The position numbers were made by a program, and so were the translations under genes. A stretch of 64,000 nucleotides of DNA, taken from NCBI GenBank assembly GCA_965200925.1, contig OZ241738.1, positions 1,116,001 through 1,180,000 on the forward strand, in the 5' to 3' direction. A model generated the notes under the pieces. That model did no database searches and was not told the DNA's origin. It saw nothing but the letters and a program-made list of their open reading frames with translations. Positions 31,021-39,201 of this stretch are shown one piece after another; within the stretch, counting starts at the first letter, position 1; each line of letters opens with the position of its first letter. The DNA is from WTGU01 sp965200925. Its GTDB lineage: Bacteria; Pseudomonadota; Alphaproteobacteria; UBA828.

Positions 31021-32225
31021 GCGGCTGGCTCACCGTCGTCGGCCTCGGCGCGGAAGGGTTGGCGGCGGTCGCACCCGCCGCGCGCGCGCTGATCGAGGGC
31101 GCGGAGGTGCTGGTCGGCGGCGAACGGCATCTGGCCATGGTCCCCGAGAGCGGCGCGCGCCGGCTCCCATGGCGCCGCCCGCTGGCCGACACCATGGCCG
31201 ACATCGAGGCCGCGCGCGGCCAGCGCGTCGTCGTGCTGGCGACCGGCGATCCCTTCTGCTTCGGCATCGGAACGGCACTGAAGCGCGCCTTCCCCGCAGA
31301 CGAGATCGCGGCCTTCCCGGCGCCGTCGGCGTTCAGCCTCGCCCGCGCCCGGCTGGGCTGGAGCGCCGAGGAAACGGTCGGCGCGACGCTGCACGGGCGG
31401 CCGCCGGCGACGCTGCGCGCGTTCCTCGCGCCGGGGCAACGCCTGCTCCTCCTCGCCCAAGACGGCGAGACCCCCGCCGCCGTCGCGGCCGAACTCGCCG
31501 CCACGGGCTACGGCGCCAGCCAGATCACGGTGTTCGCCGCCATGGGCGGCCGCGACGAAGCGCGCTTCGAGGGCCGCGCCGACGGCTGGCGCGCGGCACG
31601 GGTGCCGGCCCTGAACACCGTCGCCGTCGAATGCCGCGCCGAGGGCCGTGCGAAGCGCTTTCGCGGCGCGCCCGGCCTGCCGGACCGGGCGTTCGAGAAC
31701 GACGGGCAACTCACCAAGCGGGAAATCCGCATCCAGACCGTGAGCGCCCTGGACCCGCGCCCGCGCGCGCTGCTCTGGGACGTGGGCGCCGGCGCCGGCT
31801 CGGTCGCGATCGAATGGCTGCTGAGCGAGCGCACCGCCGAGGCCGTCGCCATCGAACGCACCCCCGACCGCCGCGCCCTGATCGCGCGCAACGCGCTGGC
31901 GCTGGGCGTGCCGCGCCTCCGGGTGCAGCAAGGGGACGCGCCGGAAGCCCTCGAACTGCTGTCGCCGCCGGACGCGGTCTTCGTCGGCGGCGGCCTCGCC
32001 GTCCCCGGCCTGATGGAGACCTGCTGGGCGCGGCTGAAACCGGGCGGCGTCCTGGTCGCCAACGCCGTCACCATTGCCGGCGAGAGCGTGCTCGCCGACT
32101 GGGGGGCGCGCCACGACGGCACGCTGACGCGGCTCTCGGTGTCGCGGGCGCGGCCGGTGGGGCGGCATCTCGCGTGGCGTCCGTTCATGCCGGTCACGCA
32201 GCTGGTGCTGGCGAAGGAGCGATGA
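31017..32225 (+). CDS. cobL: precorrin-6Y C5,15-methyltransferase, CbiE-CbiT fusion
   Basis: Bifunctional enzyme that methylates C-5 and C-15 and decarboxylates the C-12 acetate. The 402-residue chain starts with GTG in a four-base overlap with cobH. Its N-terminal CbiE tetrapyrrole-methylase domain (about 1-200) has V-V-G-L-G-A-E-G-L and L-A-T-G-D-P-F-C-F-G. The C-terminal CbiT SAM-methyltransferase domain (about 210-402) has L-L-W-D-V-G-A-G-A-G-S-V-A-I-E. The longer open frame upstream runs antisense-like through cobH and is not coding. Confidence 0.94.
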   Translation: MSGWLTVVGLGAEGLAAVAPAARALIEGAEVLVGGERHLAMVPESGARRLPWRRPLADTMADIEAARGQRVVVLATGDPFCFGIGTALKRAFPADEIAAFPAPSAFSLARARLGWSAEETVGATLHGRPPATLRAFLAPGQRLLLLAQDGETPAAVAAELAATGYGASQITVFAAMGGRDEARFEGRADGWRAARVPALNTVAVECRAEGRAKRFRGAPGLPDRAFENDGQLTKREIRIQTVSALDPRPRALLWDVGAGAGSVAIEWLLSERTAEAVAIERTPDRRALIARNALALGVPRLRVQQGDAPEALELLSPPDAVFVGGGLAVPGLMETCWARLKPGGVLVANAVTIAGESVLADWGARHDGTLTRLSVSRARPVGRHLAWRPFMPVTQLVLAKER

Positions 32226-32923
32226 GCGGCGTCCTGCGCGGCGTCGGCGTCGGCCCCGGCGACCCCGAACTGATCACCCTCAAGGCGCTGAAGGCGCTGC
32301 GCAACGCCGCCGTCCTCGCCTATCCCGCACCGCCGCGCGGCGAGAGCCTCGCGCGGCGCATCGCGGCGCCTCATCTGCCCGGCGGCCAGGAGGAAATCCC
32401 CATCCGCATGCCGCTGGAGCCCGCGCGCTTCCCGGCCCCGGACGTTTACGACGCGGCGGCGGCGGCCCTCGGCCGGCGGCTCGACGCCGGGCGGGACGTG
32501 GCCGTCCTCTGCGAGGGCGATCCGTTCCTCTACGGCTCCTTCCTCTATCTGTTCGAGCGCTTGGCCGCGCGATACCGCGTCGAGGTGGTCCCGGGCGTCT
32601 CGTCGCCGATGGCCTGCGCGGCCGCGCTCGGGCTGCCGCTGGCCGCGCGCAACGACGTCCTGACCGTGATCCCGGCACCCCTCGATGCCGGGCGGGTGGC
32701 GGCGCTGCTTGCCGCCTGCGACGCCGCCGCGGTGGTCAAGGTGGGGCGCCACCTGGAGAAGATCCGCCGCGTGCTCGCCGACCTGGACCTGACGGACCGG
32801 GCGCATTACGTCGAGCGCGCCTCGATGGCGGCGGAGCGGATTCTGCCGCTCGCGGCGGTCGCGCCGCCGGCGCCCTATTTCTCCATGGTGATCGTCCACA
32901 AGCGAGGTGCGGCGTGGCGGTGA
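32222..32923 (+). CDS. cobI: precorrin-2 C20-methyltransferase
   Basis: SAM-dependent methylase (CobI/CbiL) acting on (cobalt-)precorrin-2 at C-20. The 233-residue protein shows the tetrapyrrole-methylase motifs V-G-V-G-P-G-D-P-E-L-I-T-L-K-A, L-C-E-G-D-P-F-L-Y-G-S-F and V-V-P-G-V-S-S-P-M-A. The ATG overlaps the cobL stop (ATGA), and its 3' end overlaps the next gene by ten bases. CobI and CbiL cannot be separated on sequence by eye; the context (cbiX, cbiD, cbiG) suggests it works on the cobalt form. Confidence 0.93.
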   Translation: MSGVLRGVGVGPGDPELITLKALKALRNAAVLAYPAPPRGESLARRIAAPHLPGGQEEIPIRMPLEPARFPAPDVYDAAAAALGRRLDAGRDVAVLCEGDPFLYGSFLYLFERLAARYRVEVVPGVSSPMACAAALGLPLAARNDVLTVIPAPLDAGRVAALLAACDAAAVVKVGRHLEKIRRVLADLDLTDRAHYVERASMAAERILPLAAVAPPAPYFSMVIVHKRGAAWR

Positions 32924-34746
32924 CGGCGCCGGCGGTCGTGGTGCTCGGCCCGAGCGCCCTCGCCCTCGCGCGGCGCATCGCGAGCCGGCTCCCCGGCGCG
33001 GCGGTCCACGGGCCGGCGGCCCAGCGCGGCGCCATCGACGTGGCCTATCCGCGCTTCGCCCCGCATGTCGCGGCGTTGTTCGAAACAGGGCGGCCGATCG
33101 TCGGCCTCTGCGCGGCGGGCATCCTGATCCGTGTTCTCGCGCCCCGTCTCGGGGAGAAGCACACCGAGCCGCCGGTGGTCGCGGTTTCGGAGGACGGCCT
33201 GAGCGCCGTGCCGCTGCTCGGCGGCCATCGCGGCGCGAACCGGCTGGCCCGCGCCATCGCCGCGGCCCTCGGCGGCCACGCGGCGATCACCACGGCAGGC
33301 GACGGCGCTCTCGGCTTCGCCCTGGACGCGCCGCCGCCCGGCTGGCGTCTGGGCCAGGGCGCGCGCGTCAAGGCGGTCACGGCGGCGCTGCTCGCCGGCG
33401 AACCGGTCCGGCTCGTGGCCGAGGCCGCGCCGGCGGACTGGCTGACGGAGAGCGGCGCGGCGTTCGGCGCGCACGGCCGGCTGACCGTTCGCGTCACCGA
33501 TCGGCGCGGGGCGGCGGGGGACGTGGTGTTCCATCCCGGCGTGCTCGCCCTCGGCCTCGGCTGCGAGCGGGGGACCGCGCCCGGTGAACTCCGCGCCCTG
33601 GCCCGGCGGGCGCTGGCGGCGGGCGGGCTGGCCCCCGGCGCGGTCGCCTGCGTCGCCTCGCTCGACCTGAAGGGGGACGAGCCGGCGGTGCGCGCCGTCG
33701 CCGAGGACTTGGACGTACCGGCGCGGTTCTTCGATGCGCCTGCCCTGGAGCGCGAGACTCCGCGGCTCCCCTCGCCCTCGCGCGCGGTGTTCGCGGCGGT
33801 CGGCTGCCACGGCGTGGCGGAGGCCGCGGCGCTGGCCTGCGCCGGGGCGGAGGGCGCGCTCGTCGTCCCCAAGACCAGGAGCGTCCGTGCCACCTGCGCC
33901 GTGGCCCGTGCGCCGGCGGTCATCGAGCCGGCCCGCCTGGGCCGCGGGCGCGGACGGATCGTCGTCGTGAGCCTGGGCCCCGGTGCGCCCGGCTGGCGGA
34001 CGCCGGCGGCCGACGCCGCCCTCGCCGACGCCACCGACGTGGTCGGCTACGGCCGCTACCTGGACATGCTGGGCCCGCCCCGCCCCGGCCTCGCGCGCCA
34101 CGCCTACCCGATCGGCGCGGAGGAGGAACGCGCACGCGCCGCCCTGGCCCTGGCGGCGGAAGGGCGCCGGGTCGCCCTCGTTTCCTCCGGTGACGCCGGG
34201 GTTTACGGCATGGCCTCTCTGTTGATCGAACTGCTGGGGAGCGTGCCGCACCTGCACGGCGTCGATCTGGAAGTCGAGCCGGGCGTCAGCGCGTTGCAGG
34301 CGGCGGCGGCCCGCGCCGGCGCGCCGCTCGGCCACGATTTCTGTGCGATCTCGCTCTCCGACCTGTTGACGCCGTGGCCGGTCATTGAACGGCGGCTGCG
34401 CGCCGCGGCCGAGGGCGATTTCGTGACCGCCCTCTACAACCCGGCGTCGCGCCGGCGCCGCGATCAACTACGCCGGGCGCGGGTTCTCCTCGCCGCCCAC
34501 CGGCCGCCCGATTGCCCCGTGGTCGTGGCGCGCAATCTCGGCCGCCGCGGCGAGCGGGTTTCGATCGTCGCCCTCGACCGCCTGGACGACGCCCGCGTCG
34601 ACATGCTTACCGTGGTCGTCGTCGGCAGCAGCCGGACCCGGCGGGTGGAGCGGCAGGGCCGGCCGTGGCTCTACACGCCGCGCGGCTATCGGGAAGGCGG
34701 CGCCGGCGAACCGGACGACGCCTCCGCTGCGGCGGCGCGCCCGTGA
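32914..34746 (+). CDS. cobJ: CbiG-CobJ fusion: cobalt-precorrin-5A hydrolase + precorrin-3B C17-methyltransferase
   Basis: A 610-residue two-enzyme chain from a GTG start. Residues about 1-345 are CbiG: V-V-V-L-G-P-S-A-L-A-L, R-P-I-V-G-L-C-A-A-G-I-L-I-R, G-G-H-R-G-A-N-R-L-A-R and a C-terminal half beginning G-V-L-A-L-G-L-G-C-E-R-G-T. Residues about 347-610 are the CobJ/CbiH methylase: V-V-V-S-L-G-P-G-A-P, V-S-S-G-D-A-G-V-Y-G-M and V-E-P-G-V-S-A-L-Q-A-A. CbiG opens the ring-A lactone and CobJ contracts the ring, so the fusion joins consecutive ring-contraction steps. The stop overlaps cobM (GTGA). Confidence 0.92.
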   Translation: MAVTAPAVVVLGPSALALARRIASRLPGAAVHGPAAQRGAIDVAYPRFAPHVAALFETGRPIVGLCAAGILIRVLAPRLGEKHTEPPVVAVSEDGLSAVPLLGGHRGANRLARAIAAALGGHAAITTAGDGALGFALDAPPPGWRLGQGARVKAVTAALLAGEPVRLVAEAAPADWLTESGAAFGAHGRLTVRVTDRRGAAGDVVFHPGVLALGLGCERGTAPGELRALARRALAAGGLAPGAVACVASLDLKGDEPAVRAVAEDLDVPARFFDAPALERETPRLPSPSRAVFAAVGCHGVAEAAALACAGAEGALVVPKTRSVRATCAVARAPAVIEPARLGRGRGRIVVVSLGPGAPGWRTPAADAALADATDVVGYGRYLDMLGPPRPGLARHAYPIGAEEERARAALALAAEGRRVALVSSGDAGVYGMASLLIELLGSVPHLHGVDLEVEPGVSALQAAAARAGAPLGHDFCAISLSDLLTPWPVIERRLRAAAEGDFVTALYNPASRRRRDQLRRARVLLAAHRPPDCPVVVARNLGRRGERVSIVALDRLDDARVDMLTVVVVGSSRTRRVERQGRPWLYTPRGYREGGAGEPDDASAAAARP

Positions 34747-35507
34747 CGGTCCATTTCATCGGCGCCGGCCCCGGCGCGCCGGACCTGATCACGGTGCGCG
34801 GGCTGCGGCTGCTGCGCCGCTGCCCCGTGGTGCTCTACGCCGGCTCCCTGGTGCCGCCGGCGATCCTCGAAGAGGCGCCGGTGGATGCGCATGTGGTCGA
34901 CACCGCGCCCCTCGCTCTCGACACCATCGTCGCCGAAATGCGGCGGGCCGACGCGCGCGGCCAGAACGTGGCGCGCCTTCATTCCGGTGACCCTTCTCTC
35001 TACGGCGCGATCGCCGAGCAGATGCGCCGCCTCGATTCGCTCGGTATCGCCTACGACGTGACGCCGGGCGTGCCGGCCTACGCGGCGGCGGCGGCGGCAC
35101 TGCGCCAGGAATTGACGCTGCCCGGCGTCGCCCAGACGCTCGTGCTCACGCGCACCGCCGTCCGCGCCTCGGCGATGCCCGAAGGAGAGACGATCGAACG
35201 CCTCGCCGCCTGCGGCGGGACGCTCGCCATCCACCTTTCCATCGCCAATCTCGAACGGGTGGTGCGCGCGCTGATCCCGCTCCGCGGCGACGACTGCCCG
35301 GTCGTCGTCGCCTGGCGCGTGAGCTGGCCGGACGAGCGAATCCTGCGCGGCACCCTCGGCGATATCCGCAGCAAGGTGAAGCCGCTCCGCCTGACCCGCA
35401 CGGCCCTGATCCTCGTAGGCCAGGCCCTCGCCGCCCCCGATTTCGAGGACAGCCGCCTCTACGCCCCTACCCACCACCACACGCTGAGGCCGCAGCGCCA
35501 GCCCTGA
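34743..35507 (+). CDS. cobM: precorrin-4 C11-methyltransferase
   Basis: A 254-residue CobM/CbiF methylase from a GTG start. Motifs: F-I-G-A-G-P-G-A-P-D-L-I-T-V-R-G, V-L-Y-A-G-S-L-V, L-H-S-G-D-P-S-L-Y-G-A-I, V-T-P-G-V-P-A-Y-A-A-A and R-A-S-A-M-P-E-G-E-T. It ends the forward cob run; the corrin genes cobK, cbiD, cobA and cobB resume after the accessory insert at about 38.4 kb. GC content falls soon after this gene. Confidence 0.94.
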   Translation: MTVHFIGAGPGAPDLITVRGLRLLRRCPVVLYAGSLVPPAILEEAPVDAHVVDTAPLALDTIVAEMRRADARGQNVARLHSGDPSLYGAIAEQMRRLDSLGIAYDVTPGVPAYAAAAAALRQELTLPGVAQTLVLTRTAVRASAMPEGETIERLAACGGTLAIHLSIANLERVVRALIPLRGDDCPVVVAWRVSWPDERILRGTLGDIRSKVKPLRLTRTALILVGQALAAPDFEDSRLYAPTHHHTLRPQRQP

Positions 35508-35612
35508 GCGTTCGCCTCGAAACCCGCCGACGAGTTTGCCGATTCATGGTAACATCGAGTGCGCTGGATGCTCCCGGCAGAGCCCGTTTCCCCGAGCGCG
35601 GTGAAGTGTGAG

Positions 35613-36719
35613 ATGAACACCGAACCGATTGAATGGATGAACGTCTCCGAGCTGGCGTTCGACATCCGCAACCCCCGGCTTCCCGAGTTTGACCTGACAG
35701 GCACCACGCCGGAGGTCGACGTCATCCGCATATTGTGGGAAGCGATGGACGTGCGGGAGCTCGTGATGTCCATTGAGGCAAGCGGTTTCTTTCCCCACGA
35801 ACCGCTGATCGTTGCACACGAAGGCGGCAAGAACGTGGTCATCGAGGGCAATCGCCGCCTCGCCGCCGTGAAACTTCTTTTGCATCCCGATCTCGCCGAA
35901 GAAGTGGGCGCGGAGGTTCCTGTTCTTTCGGAGGAAAGGAAGGAAGCCCTTAACCGGCTTCCCATCATACACGAAACGCGCGAAGGGGCATGGCGCTATC
36001 TCGGATTCAAGCACGTCAATGGTCCTGCCAAGTGGGGAAGTTATGCCAAATCGAAATACGTCGCTGGCATACATAAAAATTATGGTGTCAGTCTTGAGGA
36101 AATCGGCAGGCAGATCGGCGATACGCATAAGACAGTACAGAGGCTGTACAGGGGCCTCATGGTCATCGAGCAGGCGGAAAGACAGAAACTTTTCAATCGC
36201 GAGGACCGCTGGAGGATGCATTTTTCGTTTTCTCATCTGTACACAGGCATCGATTATCCCGGTATCGGCAGGTTCATCGGCCTCCGTCCTGCAACCGACG
36301 AGAGCCCCGAACCGGTTCCTCCCGACAAAATGGAAGAACTTCGCGAGCTCTGCTTGTGGATGTACGGAAGTAGAAAGGAGGAAAAGCCACCGCTCGTCGA
36401 ACGACAAAACCCGGATCTACGGTATCTCGAATCGGTTGTCGCCAACAAGGAAGCTATCGTCGCCCTTCGGGCCGGTGAAACACTTCGCTCCGCCTATGAA
36501 ATAAGCAGACCGTCCTCAGGTGTTTTCGAGGAAAACCTGACGGCTTCGAGGCGAAATCTCGAAAAGGCACGAAGCAAACTGTCCGCCGGCTATGACGGAT
36601 CCGAAAAATTGCTTCGAATCGCCGGCACCGTGTTGACGATCGCGGAAGACCTTTACAATGAAATGGAGCGTAAGCACACACCAGAAAAGGAAAAGAAACG
36701 CCTTACGGTCGACGACTGA
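35613..36719 (+). CDS. ParB/sulfiredoxin-fold protein of an accessory pair
   Basis: A 368-residue protein outside any named family I can give. Residues about 5-95 look like a ParB N-terminal (Srx-fold) domain: W-M-N-V-S-E-L-A-F-D-I-R-N-P-R, then M-S-I-E-A-S-G-F-F-P-H-E-P-L, and the nucleotide-motif region V-V-I-E-G-N-R-R-L-A-A-V-K (75-87), which corresponds to the GERR box of ParB. A helix-turn-helix-like stretch follows at about 159-181 (V-S-L-E-E-I-G-R-Q-I-G-D-T-H-K-T-V-Q-R). The C-terminal 120 residues are charged helices. A GTG at 35559 is possible, but the ATG at 35613 puts the domain at the N-terminus. The stop overlaps the next gene's start (TGATG). Confidence 0.72.
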   Translation: MNTEPIEWMNVSELAFDIRNPRLPEFDLTGTTPEVDVIRILWEAMDVRELVMSIEASGFFPHEPLIVAHEGGKNVVIEGNRRLAAVKLLLHPDLAEEVGAEVPVLSEERKEALNRLPIIHETREGAWRYLGFKHVNGPAKWGSYAKSKYVAGIHKNYGVSLEEIGRQIGDTHKTVQRLYRGLMVIEQAERQKLFNREDRWRMHFSFSHLYTGIDYPGIGRFIGLRPATDESPEPVPPDKMEELRELCLWMYGSRKEEKPPLVERQNPDLRYLESVVANKEAIVALRAGETLRSAYEISRPSSGVFEENLTASRRNLEKARSKLSAGYDGSEKLLRIAGTVLTIAEDLYNEMERKHTPEKEKKRLTVDD

Positions 36720-37663
36720 TGTTCAAGCATCCGGGCATTCCCACTATGCGTGCACCCGCGCACGAACTTGCGGATTTCGCCGAGCTGGCGGCGTGGCGGG
36801 ATGGGAGCGTATCAACTACCGCTTTGTCACGTGTCCTCGGAAGGATCGAAGAAAACGACTATGGTGATGGAGTACCTGAGGAAGACGAGGCGGATCACGA
36901 CGCGGAAGAGGCCTACGTCGAGATAGAGGCTCGCAGCCGAGCTTGCGGAAAAAACGCGGGTTATCCATTCTTGATCGGTACCCGTGGAAGTACGCTCGCA
37001 CGGTGTCCCGGGAAGTTGAATCGCCGACAGCAGGTCTATCTTTATCTGCTCCTCGCAACCCGGCTGAATATGCACGACAATCGGAGACATGCCGGAATCG
37101 ACGGTACGAGTCTTTTCGAGGAATTATGCGCCGGAGTGGCGAAAACCTATCTCGGCTCGCGCGCCGAAAGCATGGTGTTTGGCACGACATCGGGAACCGA
37201 CGGATTCCGGGCAAGGGTCGCGGATTTTTGCCACCGACTTGGCGAAGGAAATGGTGCCAAAGATGCGGTATCTCCGAACGTGAGAGACGGTAAGCTGGAC
37301 GTCGTCGCATGGAAACCATTTGCCGATTCATGGCAAGGAAAGCTCATAATCTTCGGCCAGTGCAAGACCGGAACGGAGTACAGAGATACGCTGACGCAAC
37401 TTCAACCAGATGCCTTTTGCGCGAAATGGTTGCGGGAGAGGCCCGCCATTCTCCCTATGCGCGCGTTTTTCATTTCTGAAGCGTTGTCCCGATCAGGAGC
37501 TTCGGCGCGACACCAATGGTACGAACGCTCCATCGACGCCGGACTTCTCTTTGACCGTTGCCGGACCGTCGATTTCTGCGATAGCGTCACGGACGACGTG
37601 TTGAAGGAAGTGAGGACATGGACCGAGGCGGCCGCTAAGAACAATGAGCTTCCTGCTCCCTGA
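36719..37663 (+). CDS. probable PD-(D/E)XK-type nuclease of an accessory pair
   Basis: An unrecognised 314-residue protein, translationally coupled to the ParB-like gene. Residues 186-218 hold G-K-L-D194-V-V-A-W-K and, twenty residues on, L-I-I-F-G-Q214-C-K216-T-G. This D...(E/Q)-x-K arrangement between hydrophobic strands is what a PD-(D/E)XK nuclease core looks like, with Q in place of E as in some restriction enzymes. A helix with E134-E135 before it could supply the extra acidic residue. The N-terminal part has an acidic segment (E-E-D-E-A-D-H-D-A-E-E, 54-64). Context suggests a restriction or defence role; this is inference. Confidence 0.6.
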   Translation: MFKHPGIPTMRAPAHELADFAELAAWRDGSVSTTALSRVLGRIEENDYGDGVPEEDEADHDAEEAYVEIEARSRACGKNAGYPFLIGTRGSTLARCPGKLNRRQQVYLYLLLATRLNMHDNRRHAGIDGTSLFEELCAGVAKTYLGSRAESMVFGTTSGTDGFRARVADFCHRLGEGNGAKDAVSPNVRDGKLDVVAWKPFADSWQGKLIIFGQCKTGTEYRDTLTQLQPDAFCAKWLRERPAILPMRAFFISEALSRSGASARHQWYERSIDAGLLFDRCRTVDFCDSVTDDVLKEVRTWTEAAAKNNELPAP

Positions 37664-37864
37664 TGCGGCCTTACGTGTGACCTTGACCCACGCGAGGTGC
37701 GGCCAGATAGAGTGACTCGAATCACGAGGCCGACAGCCGGCCCGCCACCCCGTGCCGAGGCCGCGACGACGGCACCGGACGCCTGACCCGGAACGCGCCG
37801 TCGACGGCGCCCCGTTCGCGACCGGCACCCGCTCAAGGACCAGAAACCCGATTCGATTTCCGGC

Positions 37865-38110
37865 CTATAGCAGCTTGATCGCGGCGATCACGAAACCGCC
37901 GACGGCAACGACTGCCAGCAGCAGACGCACTTCAAGATTGGCGATACGCGTTTCGATACGCGCTTCGACTTTGGCGAGATCGGCTTTGGTGGCGACTCCT
38001 TCATGGAACGCGGCGCGCAAGGCTTCCGCTTGAGCTTCGGCCTGTTCTTCCGAGAATCCGGCCGCCTTGAGGCGGCGCGTATAGGCGAGCGTGTCGAACA
38101 CGGCTTCCAT
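37865..38110 (-). CDS. DUF1640-type coiled-coil membrane protein
   Basis: An 81-residue protein resembling the small DUF1640/CCDC90-like proteins common in alphaproteobacteria: F-D-T-L-A-Y-T-R-R-L-K-A-A-G-F-S-E-E-Q-A at the start, a charged coiled coil (T-K-A-D-L-A-K-V-E-A-R-I-E-T-R-I), and a C-terminal membrane helix (L-L-L-A-V-V-A-V-G-G-F-V-I-A-A-I-K). No clear Shine-Dalgarno precedes the ATG. It lies convergent to the nuclease gene across 201 bases. The 263 bases upstream, up to cobK (38111-38373), hold nothing I can identify. Confidence 0.65.
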   Translation of the reverse strand: MEAVFDTLAYTRRLKAAGFSEEQAEAQAEALRAAFHEGVATKADLAKVEARIETRIANLEVRLLLAVVAVGGFVIAAIKLL

Positions 38111-38373
38111 GCCCGTAATCGCAGCACGAGCAGCCGGCGCCGTCAAGCCCTCGCCTTTGCGACCCGACTCTCCACCGCACGCCCGGAACCACGGCGGCAA
38201 CACTGACGCGCGGGCCTCCAACCCGCACGGGAGTGAAGCGGACACTTCGCACCGCCTCTCGCATCGTTTCTCGCTTCGCGCGAAGGCAGAAAAACCTGTG
38301 CCGAAAGAGCCGTCGGCCTGGGCTCTATCGGCCCCCGCGGTGCGTTCAGCGAAGAAATATGGAGCATTGTGAG

Positions 38374-39201
38374 CTACGGAGACCGGTAAGAGAGTCGGTC
38401 CGCAATCCAATCCACGGCCGCGGCGACGGTGGAGACGCGCGCGCCCGGCGGCGGCGGCGGGCGGCGTATCATCACCACCGGGAGAGAGAGCGCCCGAGCC
38501 GCCGCCAGCTTGGCCGCCGTCGCCGCGCCGCCGCTCGCACGGGTGACGAGGCAATCGATGCCGTGCCGGGCGAGGAGAGCGCGTTCGTCGGCTTCCGCGA
38601 ACGGGCCGCGCGCGCAGATCAGGTGATAACAGGCGAGCGGGAGCGGCCGTGCCGGCCGGTCCACGAGCCGGACCAGGAACCAGAGGTCATCCCGCCCGGC
38701 GAAGGGCGCACACGCGCGGGCGCCCACGGTGAGAAACACCCGCCGCGCCGCCGCCGGCAGCGCCGCGGCCGCCGCGTCTACGGTCGGCGTTTCGATCCAG
38801 CGGTCGCCGGGCCGTCGGCGCCAGGGCGGCCGCGCCAGGACGAGGCGCGGGATTCCCGCGCGCGACGCCGCCGAAACCGCGCTTTCGGAGATGCGCGTCG
38901 CGAAGGGATGGGTGGCGTCGACCAGGAGATCGATCCGTTCGCCCTTCAGCCAGGCCGCAAGCCCCTCCGCCCCGCCGAAGCCGCCGATCTTCACCGCGCC
39001 GGCCGGCAGGAGCGGCACCCGGGTACTGCCCGCGAGCGCCGACACCACCGAAAGCCGGGCGCCGAATCGCGCATCCGCGGCCGCGGCCAACGCGCGCCCC
39101 TCCGCCGTCCCGCCGAGGATCAGAAGCCGCGCGGGCCGGCGCGGTTCCGAACGGGTCGGAATCGCCCTACGGCCCGGCGCGGCCGACGATGCGGCCGGCA
39201 C
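38374..39201 (-). CDS. cobK: precorrin-6A reductase
   Basis: NAD(P)H-dependent reductase (CobK/CbiJ) of (cobalt-)precorrin-6A. The core of about 255 residues starts R-L-L-I-L-G-G-T-A-E-G-R-A-L, and V-D-A-T-H-P-F-A-T-R-I-S and F-L-T-V-G-A-R-A are present, all as in the family. The start is uncertain: no ATG or GTG lies between the cbiD stop and the core. I take the GTG at 39201 (275 residues, 35-base overlap with cbiD); the next upstream start is an ATG at 39258. The gene converges on the accessory insert and follows cbiD on the minus strand. Confidence 0.88.
   Translation of the reverse strand: MPAASSAAPGRRAIPTRSEPRRPARLLILGGTAEGRALAAAADARFGARLSVVSALAGSTRVPLLPAGAVKIGGFGGAEGLAAWLKGERIDLLVDATHPFATRISESAVSAASRAGIPRLVLARPPWRRRPGDRWIETPTVDAAAAALPAAARRVFLTVGARACAPFAGRDDLWFLVRLVDRPARPLPLACYHLICARGPFAEADERALLARHGIDCLVTRASGGAATAAKLAAARALSLPVVMIRRPPPPPGARVSTVAAAVDWIADRLSYRSP

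Noticed and set aside
38111..38373. Possible gene in the DUF1640-cobK gap
   Set aside because: Short overlapping frames show only Arg/Ser/Ala-rich translations, with no ribosome-binding site or domain.
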